A stretch of DNA of 64,000 nucleotides from Armigeres subalbatus (GCF_024139115.2 NC_085140.1:338644966-338708965), one strand, 5' to 3'. Positions 22,584 to 35,180 are shown, counted from the first letter of the stretch. A program made the numbers and translations. Notes: a model not told the origin generated them from the sequence alone.

Positions 22584-24645
22584 GGTAGACGTAAGTCTGT
22601 ATTTTATTTACTGCAATACGCCTGCTATTGCTAAATTATTTGATTTCCTTGTTAGCTCCGTACTATTCAAGGAACATCAGCAGCAGAATCATTCCTTGAC
22701 CGCTACTTGTCCTATCTATTTGCACAGTACACTCAGGCAAATGAACATACGAAATACATAAGGCAAAAATTATGGATCTACAAGATTGTGGAAAATGGTT
22801 GAAACATAAGTCTCTCATGCTTTCCATCTTCAGCTTCTTTGATTTAATTAGCGGACGTATGTTGTTTGTTCATTGCATGGATTGAATTTCATTAGACACC
22901 TTTTGAAATTTGTTCAAAGCTGATTTGAAGGAAATCATAAGGCATTTTATGAAAAACATCATACTCATTTTGGTTACCTTAATCGGAAGGAAGGCGCTTC
23001 TGTCAAGAGAATCATGCCCTCATTTATTACAAAGTTTTCAAGTCGTGCGGTTGAATTGAATATCGAAGGGGTGTGAAAAAACCCAGATTAATCCACCTAC
23101 AGTGAGATTTTGACCCTTCCTTAGTTATAAGGAAATTTTTTCCAGACTCCAGTATTTAAAACGAGATAAAACTACTCAGCTTTCCACGGTGATTTACCGT
23201 GAAAGTGACAAAATAATTGCCTACTCAAAGGCGGATGTCATGGGTTAAGTGATAACTCAACGAATGATAACGTACTGTACTTCATGCTGCCTATCTATAA
23301 GGCGCTCGTCGGATTGAATAACTATTGTGACATGGTTAGTAACTATCGTAACGTTGGTTGCATATATTGTACTCGTAATTTCCAGAGACCTCGATATTAA
23401 TTAATCCAGAACTAACTAAATCAGTAATTGATCTGAGCGAAACTCAATAGCGTTCAATAATAACATATATTTCGCCTTATGGATGCCTAATTTGGTAAAA
23501 CTAAACTTGTTCAATACCTTAAAAATGAGCGAGATTTGTATGGTAGTAAATTTCAGAATTTGCACACATACGCACACATACATGCATACAAGTGAACTAT
23601 TAGTGTCTCAAAATATGCTCACATTTGCTATCTAGCTTCCACTGAAGAAATTTTTGAAATTCCTTTCAATTTTTACATTTTTTGCTTTTTGGAAAAGATT
23701 TTTTTGTACATGCTTCTATATGTTCCTCAATTAAAATCATTTGTTTCTTTGCAACAAATCAGAGAAAAAAGGCATAATTCGATATCATATCATTTGTTAT
23801 AATTATATTTTTAATGTCAAAGTGATTTTTTTTAAATACCATACATTTTATTCAATAATTCACGAGATTTCTTGATATATTAATACGTAACACACCTGCG
23901 TAACGCATACAAAGTGAAATTATAGACACTTCCGAAGGAAGGGCCAAAAAGATTAAGTTGAAGTATTTTCAAGTGTCGACGGTGAATAATATAGTGACCC
24001 ATAATAATTGACCCAATATGACCCAATATGTGAAAAAGGACGGATTCGAATAAATCAAGTAACTTTTTCTAGATTCAAAGATATTTTGAAACGCGTTCTA
24101 CATCGCTCATTTTTCATACCCCCTCGATGTTCTCAATACAACCGAAACGCGAATATGAAATCACATGTCATATATGTATGCATAACTATGAATGAACAAA
24201 AGATTTTGATTACCATCACGCAAGTTTATAACTCAAGAAAATTTTCAATATACAAGAATGAGGAATTCATAATGCAGCATTTTGAATCGATTATTATATC
24301 GCAAAAAGCAATAATGAATTAATAAATCTGCATTATGAATTAATTAAGATGCTTCTTAAAAAATTACGAAATTCATAAGGCGTGGTTATGACCTCCAAAT
24401 ACTACTTCTGCAATTCATAAGGGAGGGCTATGGATTAATTTATGTCTAGCGTACAGCGTTTATAATGCTTCATTGTAATTTCATAAATGTGCCTTAAAAA
24501 AATGTTATGTTTTGCCTTTCTCGTATACTAAGTATACGGTAAAGGCTATATGATCACTCCAAAAACAAACTTTTTATAGGAGACTCGGAGACCCATAGTG
24601 TTATATACCGATCGACTCAGTTCGACGAATTGAGGTGATGTCTGT

Positions 24646-24650
<5 letters not shown>

Positions 24651-24697
<47 letters not shown>
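24651..24697. repeat. (TG)n microsatellite, about 47 bp
   Basis: An almost pure TG tract interrupted by two TATG steps, in the first head module of the composite repeat. Frames through it give poly Cys-Val or Thr-His and are artefacts. Confidence 0.97.
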
Positions 24698-24704
<7 letters not shown>

Positions 24705-25643
24705 TTCGTCTGTGCGCACCCACGTACCAAAATGTAGCAAAAGTGTCACTCATTTTTCGGGCACTTATCCTCAACCGATTTCCTCGCAACAAGTTGCATT
24801 CGACGCAGAATTGTGTCTCATTGTTTCCTATTGAAAATTGACCAGATCGGACTATGGGATCGGAAGTTATGGCCAAAATACTTTTTTTACGGAATAATCG
24901 CGTAAAAAAGTGTCACTCATTTTTCGGGCACTTATCCTCAACCGATTTCCTCGCAACAAGTTACATTCGACGCAGAATTCTGTCCCATTGTTTCCTATTA
25001 AAAATTGTCCAGATCGGACTATGGGATCGGAAGTTATGGCCAAAACATTTTTTTACGGAATAATCGCGTAAAAAGTGTCACTCATTTTCGGGCACTTATC
25101 CATTCGCAACAAATTGCATTCGACGCAGAATTGTGTCCCATTGTTTCCTATTGAAAATTGACCAGATCGGACTATGGGTTCGGAAGTTATGGCCAAAATA
25201 CTTTTTTTATGGAATAATCGCGTAAAAAAGTGTCACTCATTTTTCGGGCACTTATCAACAACAAGTTGCATTCGACGCAGAATTGTGTCCCATTGTTTCC
25301 TATTGAAAATTGGCCAGATCGGACTATGGGATCGAAAGTTATGGCCAAAATACTTTTTTTACGGAATAATCGCGTAAAAAAGTGTCACTCATTTTTCGAG
25401 CACTTATCCTCAACCGATTTCCTCGCTACAAGTTGCATTCGACGCAGAATTGTGTCCCATTATTTCCTATTGAAAATTGGCCAGATCGGACTATGGGATC
25501 GGAAATTATGGCCAAAATACTTTTTGCCTTTCTCGTATACTAAGTATACGGTAAAGGCTCCAAAAACAAACTTTTTATAGAAGCCCCGGAGACCCATAGT
25601 GTTATATACCAATCGACTCAGCTCGACGAATTGAGGTGTTGTC

Positions 25644-25778
<135 letters not shown>

Positions 25779-26540
25779 CTGTGCGCACCCACCCAAAACA
25801 AATGTCACTCATTTTTCAGGTACTTATCCTTAACCGATTGACTCGCAACAAGTTGCATTCGACGTAGGACATTCTGCCATTGTTTTCTATTGAAAATTGG
25901 TCAGATCGGACTATGGGCTCAGAAGTTATGGCCAAAATACCACTTTTTTCACAGAAAAAAATGTCACTCATTTTTCATGCACTTATCCTTAACCGATTTA
26001 CTCGCAACAAGTTGCATTCGACGCAGAATACTCTGCCATTGTTTCCTATTGAAAATTGGTCAGATCGGACTATGGGCTCGGAAGTTATGGCCAAAATACC
26101 ACTTTTTTATAGAAAAATTGAGTAAAAAAATGTCACTCATTTTTCAGGCACGGACTATGGGCTCAAGAGTAATGGCCAAAATACTATTTTTATAATGCAC
26201 GAGAAAGGCACCATCACCGCTAGGTGGATTAATCAGGGTTTTTTTATTGACCATGAAAATTTATTTCATAATGCGTCCTTTTGAATTTTAAATCCAAAAC
26301 TTATTGCAAATTTTCAAAAGGCAGAATAATGATATTCGATAGCCAATTTGCCTGAGTGTACTTTAGAAGTCCATACCACCCTTCAGGAAAGAAAAGCAGC
26401 CTGGAGAGTGATAACAATTTTTCGCTCACTTCGATTGCCGCTAAACGTTGGTTTGCTCTTTTTTTTTTTATATTCGAGTCTTTTCGTGGCATCATAAATG
26501 CAAATTGTAGTAGCTAATGTGGAACAAACAACAGATAGCG

Positions 26541-26625
26541 TGGTGGTGTGGCTAGAGTGAGCGCATCCCCACAGCTATTATTGTTACTATTCTGGGTTCG
26601 AATCCCGACGCGGCCATACAATTTT
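26541..26625 (+). mobile_element. tRNA-like SINE head (Pol III A and B boxes)
   Basis: The sequence has an A-box-like TGGCTAGAGTGAGCGC near 26,556 and a perfect B box GGTTCGAATCC near 26,595, at a spacing typical of tRNA genes. The acceptor and T stems do not pair properly, so it is not a tRNA gene but a tRNA-derived SINE or tRNA pseudogene. A hAT-type MITE sits directly downstream (26,640), probably within the SINE body. Confidence 0.6.
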
Positions 26626-26639
26626 GTAACTGTTCTGCG

Positions 26640-26821
26640 CAAGATGAATACAGTAGTAGGTGCTCCAATCTGCCAAGTTTGTGGAAGAGAAGACGGCGGG
26701 GGTGAAAAATTCATTTTCAGTGCAAAACTAAAACAAACCGGCTGGCTCTCCCATACTAAAATCCAAGATGGCTGAATCGTGAATTTGGCAGATTGGAGCA
26801 CCTAGTGGTGTATTCATCTTG
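26640..26821. mobile_element. hAT-type MITE, 182 bp, with perfect 8-bp TSD
   Basis: The 37-bp terminal inverted repeats start CAAGATGAATACA and match at 34 of 37 positions. Perfect 8-bp target-site duplications GTTCTGCG lie at 26,632-26,639 and 26,822-26,829. The 8-bp TSD and CA...TG ends are hallmarks of the hAT superfamily. No coding capacity, so it must have been moved by a transposase encoded elsewhere. Confidence 0.9.
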
Positions 26822-26865
26822 GTTCTGCGATAATTCTCGCGAAAAGTGAGTGAGAGGTAAAAGTA

Positions 26866-27210
26866 CACGGAAGAAAAAAAGTACCCAAAATTGAGTATTT
26901 TAAACTTACTTTTGAGTTATTTTTTCTTTTCTCTTTCATCCACTCTTTCTTTTGTTGTCAAAAACAAAAGAGCCAAACAATCCAACGACGCCAGTTCAAT
27001 ACGGGAAGCCAATTTTGAGTTTTATTACCTGAGGTCGAAATTGAGTGAATTTAACTTAAATTTGGGTCAATAAATTTTCCGTTGGGTACTTTTTTAACAT
27101 GGGAGTAAAGGCAAACTACTTCGACCCTGCTTACTCAATGTTGGCTTCCCGTACGGATGTTCGAGGTTGGGTGAATTAAACTCACTATTGGGTAGTTTAT
27201 TTCTTCCGTG
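26866..27210. mobile_element. MITE, 345 bp, CACGGAAGAAA ends
   Basis: Ends CACGGAAGAAA and TTTCTTCCGTG are flanked by TA on both sides (26,864-26,865 and 27,211-27,212). Similarity of the arms extends about 23 bp with two mismatches. A second internal inverted pair, ACGGGAAGCCAA near 27,000 and TTGGCTTCCCGT near 27,141, gives a nested foldback. No coding content. Confidence 0.82.
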
Positions 27211-27517
27211 TAATGAAACGAAAAAGGATTTTCATCTAATAGGCAAAATTTTCGTTTATCTTCCAATGCTAATTATAGAGAAAAGATTGATGGGTGAAAG
27301 ATGATCCTCAACATAAACAACGAAACAAGATTTTCCCTTGGCCCAAAAACGCTTGCGTTGGTCTCATTGAAATGAAAAGTCGAAACCCTGGCCACATCCG
27401 AACGTAGCCATGTTCCAGTAAACACTATGATATCAGTGCTCAGTTTTAGGAAGAGTTCATTGGTTTTCGTGTGTATTCCCCGAACATGTTGGTAGTAAAC
27501 TGTGAGGAAGTGCGGGT

Positions 27518-28596
27518 CAGGGTTGCCACATATACAGATTTTTCTGTATTTTACAGATTTTTGAGGTAAGGCTGTGACCAAGAATCTGTATTTACAGATA
27601 TACAGATTTTTGGAAAATTTACAGATTTTACAGATTTCTTGAGCATTTTGATACTGAAATTTTTGTAAATTACTTTTATGATCTTATTAAACTCCATTCT
27701 GAGATTAACTAAATCTCAATTTAAAATACAGAACATGTGGTCTCTGGTACGTTCTTCTTCTTCTTATTGGCATTACATCCCCACACTGGGACAGAGCCGC
27801 CTCGCAACTTAGTGTTCATTAAGCACTTCCACAGTTATTAACTGCGAGGTTTCTAAGCCAAGTTACCATTTTTGCATTTGTATATCATGAGGCTAACACG
27901 ATGATACTTTTATGCCCAGGGAAGTCGAGATAATTTTCAAGCCGAAAATTGCCTAGACTGGCACCGGAAATCGAACCCAGCCACCCTCAGCATGGTCTTG
28001 CTTTATAGCCGCGCGTCTGCCTGGTACGTTTTGTTCATAATTGGCAATTTATGCAGATCAATGATGTTGAAACTCGATCAGATTATGTTCCGGAAAATGT
28101 TCAGATTATATTTTAATACATGTGGTCGCAGAAAACGCTTTCATAATAATACTAATTCTCAAGTTTAATTCTTTAACGAATCAGGTCTAACCATCAATGA
28201 TCATATCTAAAATGCTTTGAAACAGTTTATTAGTGTTCCGTTTCAGTGCGGCTGAATATGAGTTCAATAAAGTTGTTGTGCATATATGGCTATAATGGAT
28301 ACTTGCCATATGTTATTCGTAAATGATCAAATATCATACCTTGAGAAAGCAAACATTGTATTACTTTATTCGGAATCCTTGGAAAAAAATGTGCAAAAAA
28401 AAATGCTAAATATTGACATGTCTGACTTGTAGTTCCGCATAGTATCTCCGGACTTTATCTTTACTAAAAATCTTTATTAAAAACGATTTTGAATTGGTTC
28501 AGATTGATACAGATTTGCAATACAGATTTTTTGACTTGAGATACAGATATAAAGATTTTCTGGAGAAAAAATACAGATTTAAATGTGGCAACCCTG
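27518..28596. mobile_element. Non-autonomous hAT-like element, 1.08 kb, 8-bp TSD
   Basis: Ends CAGGGTTGCCACAT (27,518) and ATGTGGCAACCCTG (to 28,596) are inverted repeats. Flanks GTGCGGGT (27,510-27,517) and GTGCGGAT (28,597-28,604) match at 7 of 8 positions, as expected of an aged hAT target-site duplication. Both subterminal regions are packed with ACAGATTTT and CTGTATTT motifs in both orientations, which may be transposase-binding repeats. It encodes no transposase and holds a nested SINE at 27,754-28,020. Confidence 0.87.
27754..28020 (-). mobile_element. Feilai-like SINE nested in the hAT-like element
   Basis: Minus-strand SINE with B box (GGGTTCGATTTCC, near 27,975) and an (AAG)n tail at 27,754. 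It is 5'-truncated just before the A box. Perfect 10-bp TSDs CTGGTACGTT flank it (27,744-27,753 and 28,021-28,030), placing this insertion after the hAT-like element. Confidence 0.9.
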
Positions 28597-29097
28597 GTGC
28601 GGATCAGTTTCATTTGGGCGTGGATGACAGTTGCTGGTAACAAATGAAACGTTCGTAGTTACTGGTGTTGATCTTCTTGGTTCGCGTTAAAGTTTAACTC
28701 TATCATAACTCTGAGTGGAGCCGTGGGTTTCCAAAAAAAACCCTTCGTGTAGTGTCTCGATCTTCAAATTCTTGGAAAGAAATTTCGCTGGGCTACGTAA
28801 CGTCTATCATTGCTTTCTGCTTCAGGTGCATTGGCATGCCTATTTTGTAATACACAAAACTTAACAGCCGCATATCCGTTCCTCTAGGAACTAGTTACAC
28901 TACTTTAAGAGCGGTAGAATCTAGTCTTTGTTGCACAAACTCAATAACCAGATCATCAGGAATCTCAGCGTATATTCCCGAGAGGTACAACCAAAATGTG
29001 TCATCAGGTACCACGGTTACTCCATTGTGTTGACCAGAGTGGTCTGCTCCGCGACGCAGTTGCGATTGAAGAGATCGTTTGGGGGAAGTTATGGCCG

Positions 29098-29480
29098 AAA
29101 CACCATTTGTGCCTTACTCGTATACAAAGTATACAAAAAGGCTATATGTTCGCTCCAAAACCAAACTTTTTTACAGAAGGCTTGGAGACCCACAGTGTTA
29201 TATACCTATCGACCCAGCTCTACGAACTGAGATGATGTCTGTCTGTGTGTGTATGTGTGTGTGCGCGCACCAAAAGTGCGAAAAGTTTAGCTCACTTTTT
29301 GGTACTTATCCTCAACCGATTTACTTGCAACAAGTTCCATTCGACGCGGAATGTCGTATTGTTTCCTATTTAAAATTTGGCAGATCGGACTATGGGCACA
29401 AAAAATATGGCCAAAATACTTTGTGTTATAAAAAAGCGCGTAAAAAAGTCCAGCTCACATTTAATGCACTTTTTTTTTAA
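29098..29480 (+). repeat. Single copy of the TG-head composite repeat
   Basis: Same order as at 24,516: GCCTTACTCGTATACAAAGT, CACAGTGTTATATACC, a short GT tract (29,241-29,262), GCGCGCACC, then one tandem unit with CAACAAGTTCCATTCGACGC and CAGATCGGACTATGGGC. The right end is lost after 29,465. Confidence 0.85.
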
Positions 29481-29644
29481 ATTTCTCTCTCATGCCTCAC
29501 AATTTGTATTGGATCTTGCATCTAAAGGATCCTAAAGTATTATATGTTAATAAAAAAATCCGAATAGGAAATAACTTTTCAAAAAAGGTATTAGCAAATT
29601 AGTAATCGCAATCCCATGTCATTTTTTACGTGTAGCGGTTATTC

Positions 29645-30265
29645 AAAAACCAAGATTATTCCACCTAGCGGTGATGGCGCCTTTCTCGTGCATTTAAAAA
29701 ATAGTGAGTGAGTGAGAATTGTTCATGTAGAAAAATGTATTTGGGCCATGACTTTGAAACTTATCGTCCGATCCGGCCAATTTTCAATTGGAAACAATGG
29801 AATAGAAGTTTGCGTCGAATGCAACTTATTGCGAGAAAATCGGTTGGGGGTGATTCAAATATGACGTCCACTACTTTTTGAGATTTTTAGACCCCCTTCC
29901 CCCCTCTGTCACGCTTTTTTGTATACCTAGTACGTGTACTGTCACAAAATCTCACACAACCTCCCCCTAAAACCTGTGACATCATTATTGAACGACCCCT
30001 TGAGGATAAGGGCCCGAAAAATGAGTGACACTTTTGCTACATTTTGGTACGTGGGTGCGCACAGACACACACACAGACATCATATCAATTCGTCGAACTG
30101 AGTCCATCGGTATATAACACTATGGGTCTCTGGGTCTTCTATAAAAAGATTGTTTACGACCTTTACGTGTACTTAGTATACGAGAAAGGCAAAACGCATT
30201 TTGGCCATAGCTTCCGATCCCATAGTCCGATCCGGCCAATTTTCAATAGGAAACAGAGAGATGAA
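29645..30265 (-). repeat. Inverted copy of the TG-head composite repeat
   Basis: The minus-strand copy starts at the right with GCCTTTCTCGTATACTAAGT (30,175-30,194) and ends at the left with the CGCTAGGTGGAATAATC end module near 29,652-29,672. Only a few GT repeats remain. A 153-bp MITE (29,847-29,999) interrupts its tandem unit. A partial further unit follows to 30,265. Confidence 0.85.
29847..29999. mobile_element. MITE, 153 bp, with TTG target-site duplication
   Basis: The ends GGGGTGATTCAA and TTGAACGACCCC are imperfect inverted repeats of about 24 bp (continuing ATGACGTC versus GACATCAT). The surrounding repeat unit is known from sister copies to read ATCGGTTGAGGATAAG, so the insertion point and its TTG duplication (29,844-29,846 and 30,000-30,002) can be read directly. 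The element is rich in C runs and codes for nothing. Confidence 0.85.
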
Positions 30266-33200
30266 TAATATTTACCCAAATGGAATTACTGTTCTCGATT
30301 CTATTTTTACAAAAAAAAATGCAGCCATTATTCGATTATTTTAGAAGAAAAACTACCCTGGAAACACTTTACTCTGAGATCTTTATAATTTAACAACACA
30401 GCTTGTAGGATCAAGAATATTCAGTAGAAATTTCCAAGAAGACACTCTTTAACGTATCTTTGAACGCTGCTCTGTTCGGACGTATACATACGTGTTTGAT
30501 AAAAGATGTGTTTGATGTGTTTGTAAAAGATGCTTTATTTTCGGGGAGTTGTCCCATAGGACAATAGGATAGAAGATTGTATACAATAACCAAAAGACAA
30601 TTTAATTAATCATTCATTTAACAAATGAACAGTGATTAGCACAGGTAAAATGTCAAACCATGATATAAAATTCCAAAAGCAAGAGCATACTTGCAATACA
30701 ATTTGAGTTATACGGATAATAGTCGAATTTGAAAATTTCTCATCAATTTGTTACCAAATTTGTTATCAATTTATTATTATATTTTTAATCAAGTGTGATT
30801 TAAGAACTAGATTCATGTTTAATTTCTAGATCTTTTTTTTCACATTCACATAAAATCTTGATGTTAATAAGTTGATAAGTTAGAAAAATTAGATATGATG
30901 AGACATTTTCTTCTCCCCGGAAAGACACACGGCACTTAAGTTTAAACCATTCAATTCTATGATCCAAACCAAGTGACTCTATTATGTTGATGTGCAAGAT
31001 TACAATCAAAGTGACATCAAAATTGCCTAAATTCTCCTTCAGAAACCATTATTCAGACTTGCTTTGTCAAACAATCGTTCCGCGTCCGATTCGCAGTTTT
31101 TTTTTTCTCACAAATCACAACTTGCTCCATATTTACGCACCTTTTAATTATGTGTACTTCAGACGATGGTAAAACGTAAACGAAACTCAGCCACCGTAAC
31201 GTCCGACCAGAAGTTATTCGGTAGCCAACGGTGCGTATCCGGTCTTTACGAAATGAATTTTGTCGTTACATATAGGGTGATGCGTTGTTTTTAGTTTTGG
31301 ACTAATTCTTATCTTGCTACAAGCAGTTCATCGATTTAACGTAAAAAAGCATATAATTAGTTAGCCAAAAGAGCATTATGCTGAGTAACACATCACACCT
31401 CTCTCATACTATAATAAAAAATCATAAAATTAAAAAAAAAGTTGAGTTGTCATAACTTGAGCGAATGGAATGCTAAAGTAATTAAAAAGAAATCAAAATA
31501 AAAAAATATAACTCATTTTGATACAACCTTGAAATCAAAATACTAATTAATTATGATATTGCCGGATATTGCAACAATTAAGGAAAATCTTGCTTCGAGT
31601 TCCTTCCATTATGTTAAGTAGATCCTAAGCTTAAAAATGTTCTAAATTGATTTAATTAATAAACACTTAGTACCTAACTATGTCTGATATAAAGACCAAA
31701 ATTAAATCGTACCCCTAGTTAACAGATAATTGTCCAAGTGGAAGTCGTGATCGCGTTTTCACCTTTTAACTCAACGCAACTTAGTTGGTTTGTCAGTTCG
31801 GTGGAAATGCACACGGATTTGATTTAAATTTATTGCTTTGTTTTTCCTTTTCATGGGTAGTCTTAAGACGCGCGAAACGCGAATCAGTTACTCACCCAAT
31901 GTTGTGTTGTTGTGATTTTGTGATTTATGCGCTATTGTGGAGAAGGCGCCCCCAGCTTGGGAGTCAGACAGCTGGCAGACAGCCCATGCAGCAGCTGCGT
32001 GTAGGAATTCCAAATTCGAGACGTGGTGGCGTGCTGCAAAAAAATGAAATAAAAATATAAAACGGTCAGCTGATAAGAGGTGCGAGCAGCGTGGGGGAGA
32101 TGTCGGTCTTTATGTGCAAACCATGACATAGAGATGGCGATCGAAAGATTTTGAGTGTCGAAACATAAATTCAGGGTTGATTCATGAATGTCAGGCGGTT
32201 AGATGTGACAAAACGATTGTTGTGAAACTTTTACTGACTTGGGGATTGTATGATAAACTTTTGATGATTAATGATTCTATTAAGTAGAAAGATTTCAGTA
32301 GAAAGTGGGGTAATTTTTCCCCAAGACAAGTTTTGTGAAGATGAGCCATAAAATGTAGAGACTGGTTATACGCCATTGTCTTATTCTTTTTTGTTGACGA
32401 TATTGTCACCTTGCAGCTTAGTGTTTATCAAGCACTTCCACAGTTATTAACTTACGAGGTTTTCAAACGATGTTATCATTTTCATACCATGAGACAAACA
32501 CGATGATACTCTTATACCCAGATAATTTGAGAAAGCTGGTTCCGTAATTCATAGAAGGCCCTTTACTCAACCGCGTTTATTTTGTCTTTAAAGAATTAAT
32601 TATCAAGTCTAAACTTGCCGCCTTCATCTCATCTTGAATAGGCCTGTATTATGGAAAAACAGCTCTATTTATCTGCACGCTAGATATCTTATTCGCACTC
32701 TAGCTAAGATATTTTCTTGATATTCTTGGTTCCCAAAGAGTCATAAGTCATGACTCACAGCCGCAATATTGGCGTTTTTCATCAGAAAAATTGCATACGC
32801 AATTAGTGTACGGTCTCTAACTAGATCCTGAGCCCAGTGCATAATAAAAATTAACCCGAAAATTATAAGAACCGAGTCAATAGCTATCAGCAATGTCATA
32901 TTTCATAGTCGAACTTTTCATCAAGAAACGAAATGTTCATAGATTCAATTAACTTTTACGTGGTTATGGCTGAACCAACTAACAAAGAAAACATCATAGG
33001 TACTTCACATAGGACAAAATTGTAACGAACTATTTTTCTGCTCTCACCGTTTTTGTTACCGCATTCATTTCGCCTGAAATATAGAGCTTTCTTTGACAAG
33101 CATCTCCCGACTACCGCTCTCATTATCATTTATTGCCCTCACATGGCATGGGTATGGTAGCCTAAAGGCATAACAAAAACCCACTTCACAAAAGACTCAA

Positions 33201-34375
33201 TCGCGAAGAAAAAAGAAACAGAAAGCTAAAACTCCCACAATTTATCAACGCGATAATTCCGCGCAGCACATCACATCATAATTCCACCCACTTGTCCCGA
33301 GTTTGCCTTTTAGCCGGCTCACATATCGCCATTTGTGGTGCAAATCATCAACGACACGGTTCTACAGTGGCCGGAAACTGGTCAAAATATTATGTTCTTT
33401 TATATTTGACATTTGGTACAGTTGCTTGCAATGATATCTATGCGACAATTGAGTGTTTCGGAGTGTTAATGTTACTTTAAGTGCAATATTCGATTTTTTT
33501 GCGCAAATAAAGTATGTATATTCAATTCAATGATGTTGAAAAAGTGCTAAAATAATTTAAACTATTTTTTATATCTCAAAAGCAGGTCAATATTGCCAGG
33601 CATCTGATTGATAACAATATTGAATTGAAGTTTTTAGCATAATCAATCAAGCTTAATTTGTCCAGCTATTGGAGTCAATTTTGCCACACTGCATTATCTT
33701 CGATGAATGGTAGCTAGCAGTACAGTCTTACCGTTACGAGCCGTCTATGATGGCATGAACGAAAAAAGTAAAACGGCAAGCGCTTTTCCGTATTTTTCCA
33801 ATTTCGATGTCTTGTCGCGCCACAAACCGATTGGATAGCATCCACTGCACTGCACTGGCCGCGAAGTCGCGCTGTAGCGTGTAAAAGAAAAGGGAATGTG
33901 ATTGCTTCCGTAACAATCTCTGCGACCTGCCGGCCTCCGGCGGGGTGACGACAGCGGCCACGATCAGCTGCTACCACACATGGAGGTTATACCGCGCGAT
34001 CGCATCGTGTGGTTCATGCCCTAGAGCTCCGTATCGTGCAGCTTCTGCCAAACGGGCAACATTGTGGAACAACGTTGTTTGACGGAGCAGTTACGGCAAA
34101 TTAGACGGTTGATTTATGTCGTGAAGAAGCATTGTATATCGGATCGGACTGTTTCATCACTGTCCAGTGGCTTCCGTCGGATAAGGTTGTGGTGGTGAAC
34201 ATTAGTGACATATAGTTGATTGTTAGCCGGTGATACTGGAAGAAAACGCTTTTATATAATTGAGTCATTCCATTCACATGAAAACTGATTTTTAACTATG
34301 CAAATTGTATTTTCACTTCAAACTGCTACCGATGGTACATGTTTTTTTTCCAGCTTTTCTCACTGAATTTAAGGC
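30266..34375. other. 4.1 kb AT-rich stretch without a recognised gene
   Basis: Apart from a Feilai remnant (32,409-32,545), no element or gene could be identified. Frames of 60-90 codons occur (for example 31,785-32,060 and 33,714-33,977) but lack motifs. Sequences at 31,780-32,130 and 33,700-34,200 are less AT-rich and non-repetitive; they could be promoter, UTR or old intergenic DNA, but I cannot support any of these. Confidence 0.4.
32409..32545 (-). mobile_element. Feilai-like SINE remnant
   Basis: Diverged minus-strand fragment sharing CAAGCACTTCCACAGTTATT, ACGAGGTTTTC, GATGTTATCAT and AACACGATGATACT with the complete copy at 12,000. Both the tRNA head and the AAG tail are missing. Confidence 0.8.
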
Positions 34376-34712
34376 AAAGACCTAGGTGACGAATAAAGGA
34401 ATAAAGGGCGAATAAAAGATCTAGGCGACGAATTTACAATTGGAAACATGGAACTGCAAGTCACTAGGTTTCGCAAATTGTTACAGGATAATCTACGATT
34501 AATTAGATCGCGCATCTTCGACGTCGTCACACTGCAGGAAATTTGCTGGACAATACAGAAAGTGTGAAAGCTACCTTCTACCAAAGCTATTTATGGCACA
34601 ACCAACGAGCTGGGAACCGGCTTCATAGTGCAGAGCAAGAGATGCCAACGCGTGATTGGCGGGCACCAATCAGCGCAAGGAAGTGCAAGCTTAGGATAAA
34701 GGACCGTTTCTG
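34376..34712 (+). pseudogene. RTE-clade LINE remnant: endonuclease N-terminus
   Basis: The plus strand matches the start of the RTE ORF seen at 38 and 52 kb: LETWNCKSLGFANCY, HCRKFAGQY in a shifted frame (family LQEICWTGQ), GTTNELGTGFIV and CQRVIGGHQ. Stops and frame changes are frequent. It is oppositely oriented to the larger RTE copy nearby and much older. Confidence 0.75.
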
Positions 34713-35180
34713 CAAATAATTCTTTGGAAAATTTTAAATTGGATTGCCCACTCTTTAAAGGGTAAAGAAGATGAATTATTCAACTTCCTATCAGTTCATA
34801 ATGTGCACATAGCCATTATAACTGAAACATATTTAAAACCTGGTCTTTTAATTAAAAGAGATCCAAATTATTTTATTTACCGAAATGATCGTCTTGACAG
34901 CGCCTGTAGTGGGGTCGCCATTGTCATTAATAGACGTATCAAACATAAATTATATTCTTCGTTTGAAAAAAAAGTTTTCGGAACCTTGGGAGTTTCTGTT
35001 GAAACAAATTTTGGACAATTCCCTGTTATTACTGCCTACTTGCCTTTCCAATGCAATGGGCAGCAAAGGAATTTGTTGAGAGCTGATCTTCAAATTCTAA
35101 CTCGCACAAATCCAAATTTTTCATTATTGGTGACTTCAATGCCAAACACCTTTCATGGAATAAGGCTCAAAGCAATTCCA

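Larger units (their letters stand above)
27285..29085 (-). pseudogene. LINE remnant (ORF1 tail and endonuclease start), split by a hAT element
   Basis: On the minus strand the upstream part (about 29,085-28,740) encodes an ORF1-like stretch with VVPDDTFWLYLSGIYAEIP and LVPRGTDMRLLSFVYYKIGM, interrupted by stops. The downstream part (27,581-27,285) encodes the beginning of an endonuclease: HFLTVYYQHVRGIHTKTNEL and IIVFTGTWLRSD (the usual ETWL Glu is Gly here). The 1.08 kb element at 27,518-28,596 sits between them. The phrase style (LTVYYQNVRG) suits a CR1/L2/Loner-type LINE, but the clade is uncertain. It is clearly inactive. Confidence 0.7.

Noticed and set aside
26541..26625. Functional tRNA gene
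   Set aside because: The A and B boxes fit, but the acceptor and T stems do not pair; the same holds for the heads near 12,250, 27,975 and 41,380.
31785..32130. Core promoter and first exon (TCAGTT initiator near 31,793)
   Set aside because: A short initiator match alone is common by chance; no downstream promoter element or coding continuation was found.
33714..33977. Histone-like or other conserved host gene on the minus strand
   Set aside because: The GC-richer composition drew attention, but no histone or other family motif could be matched in any frame.
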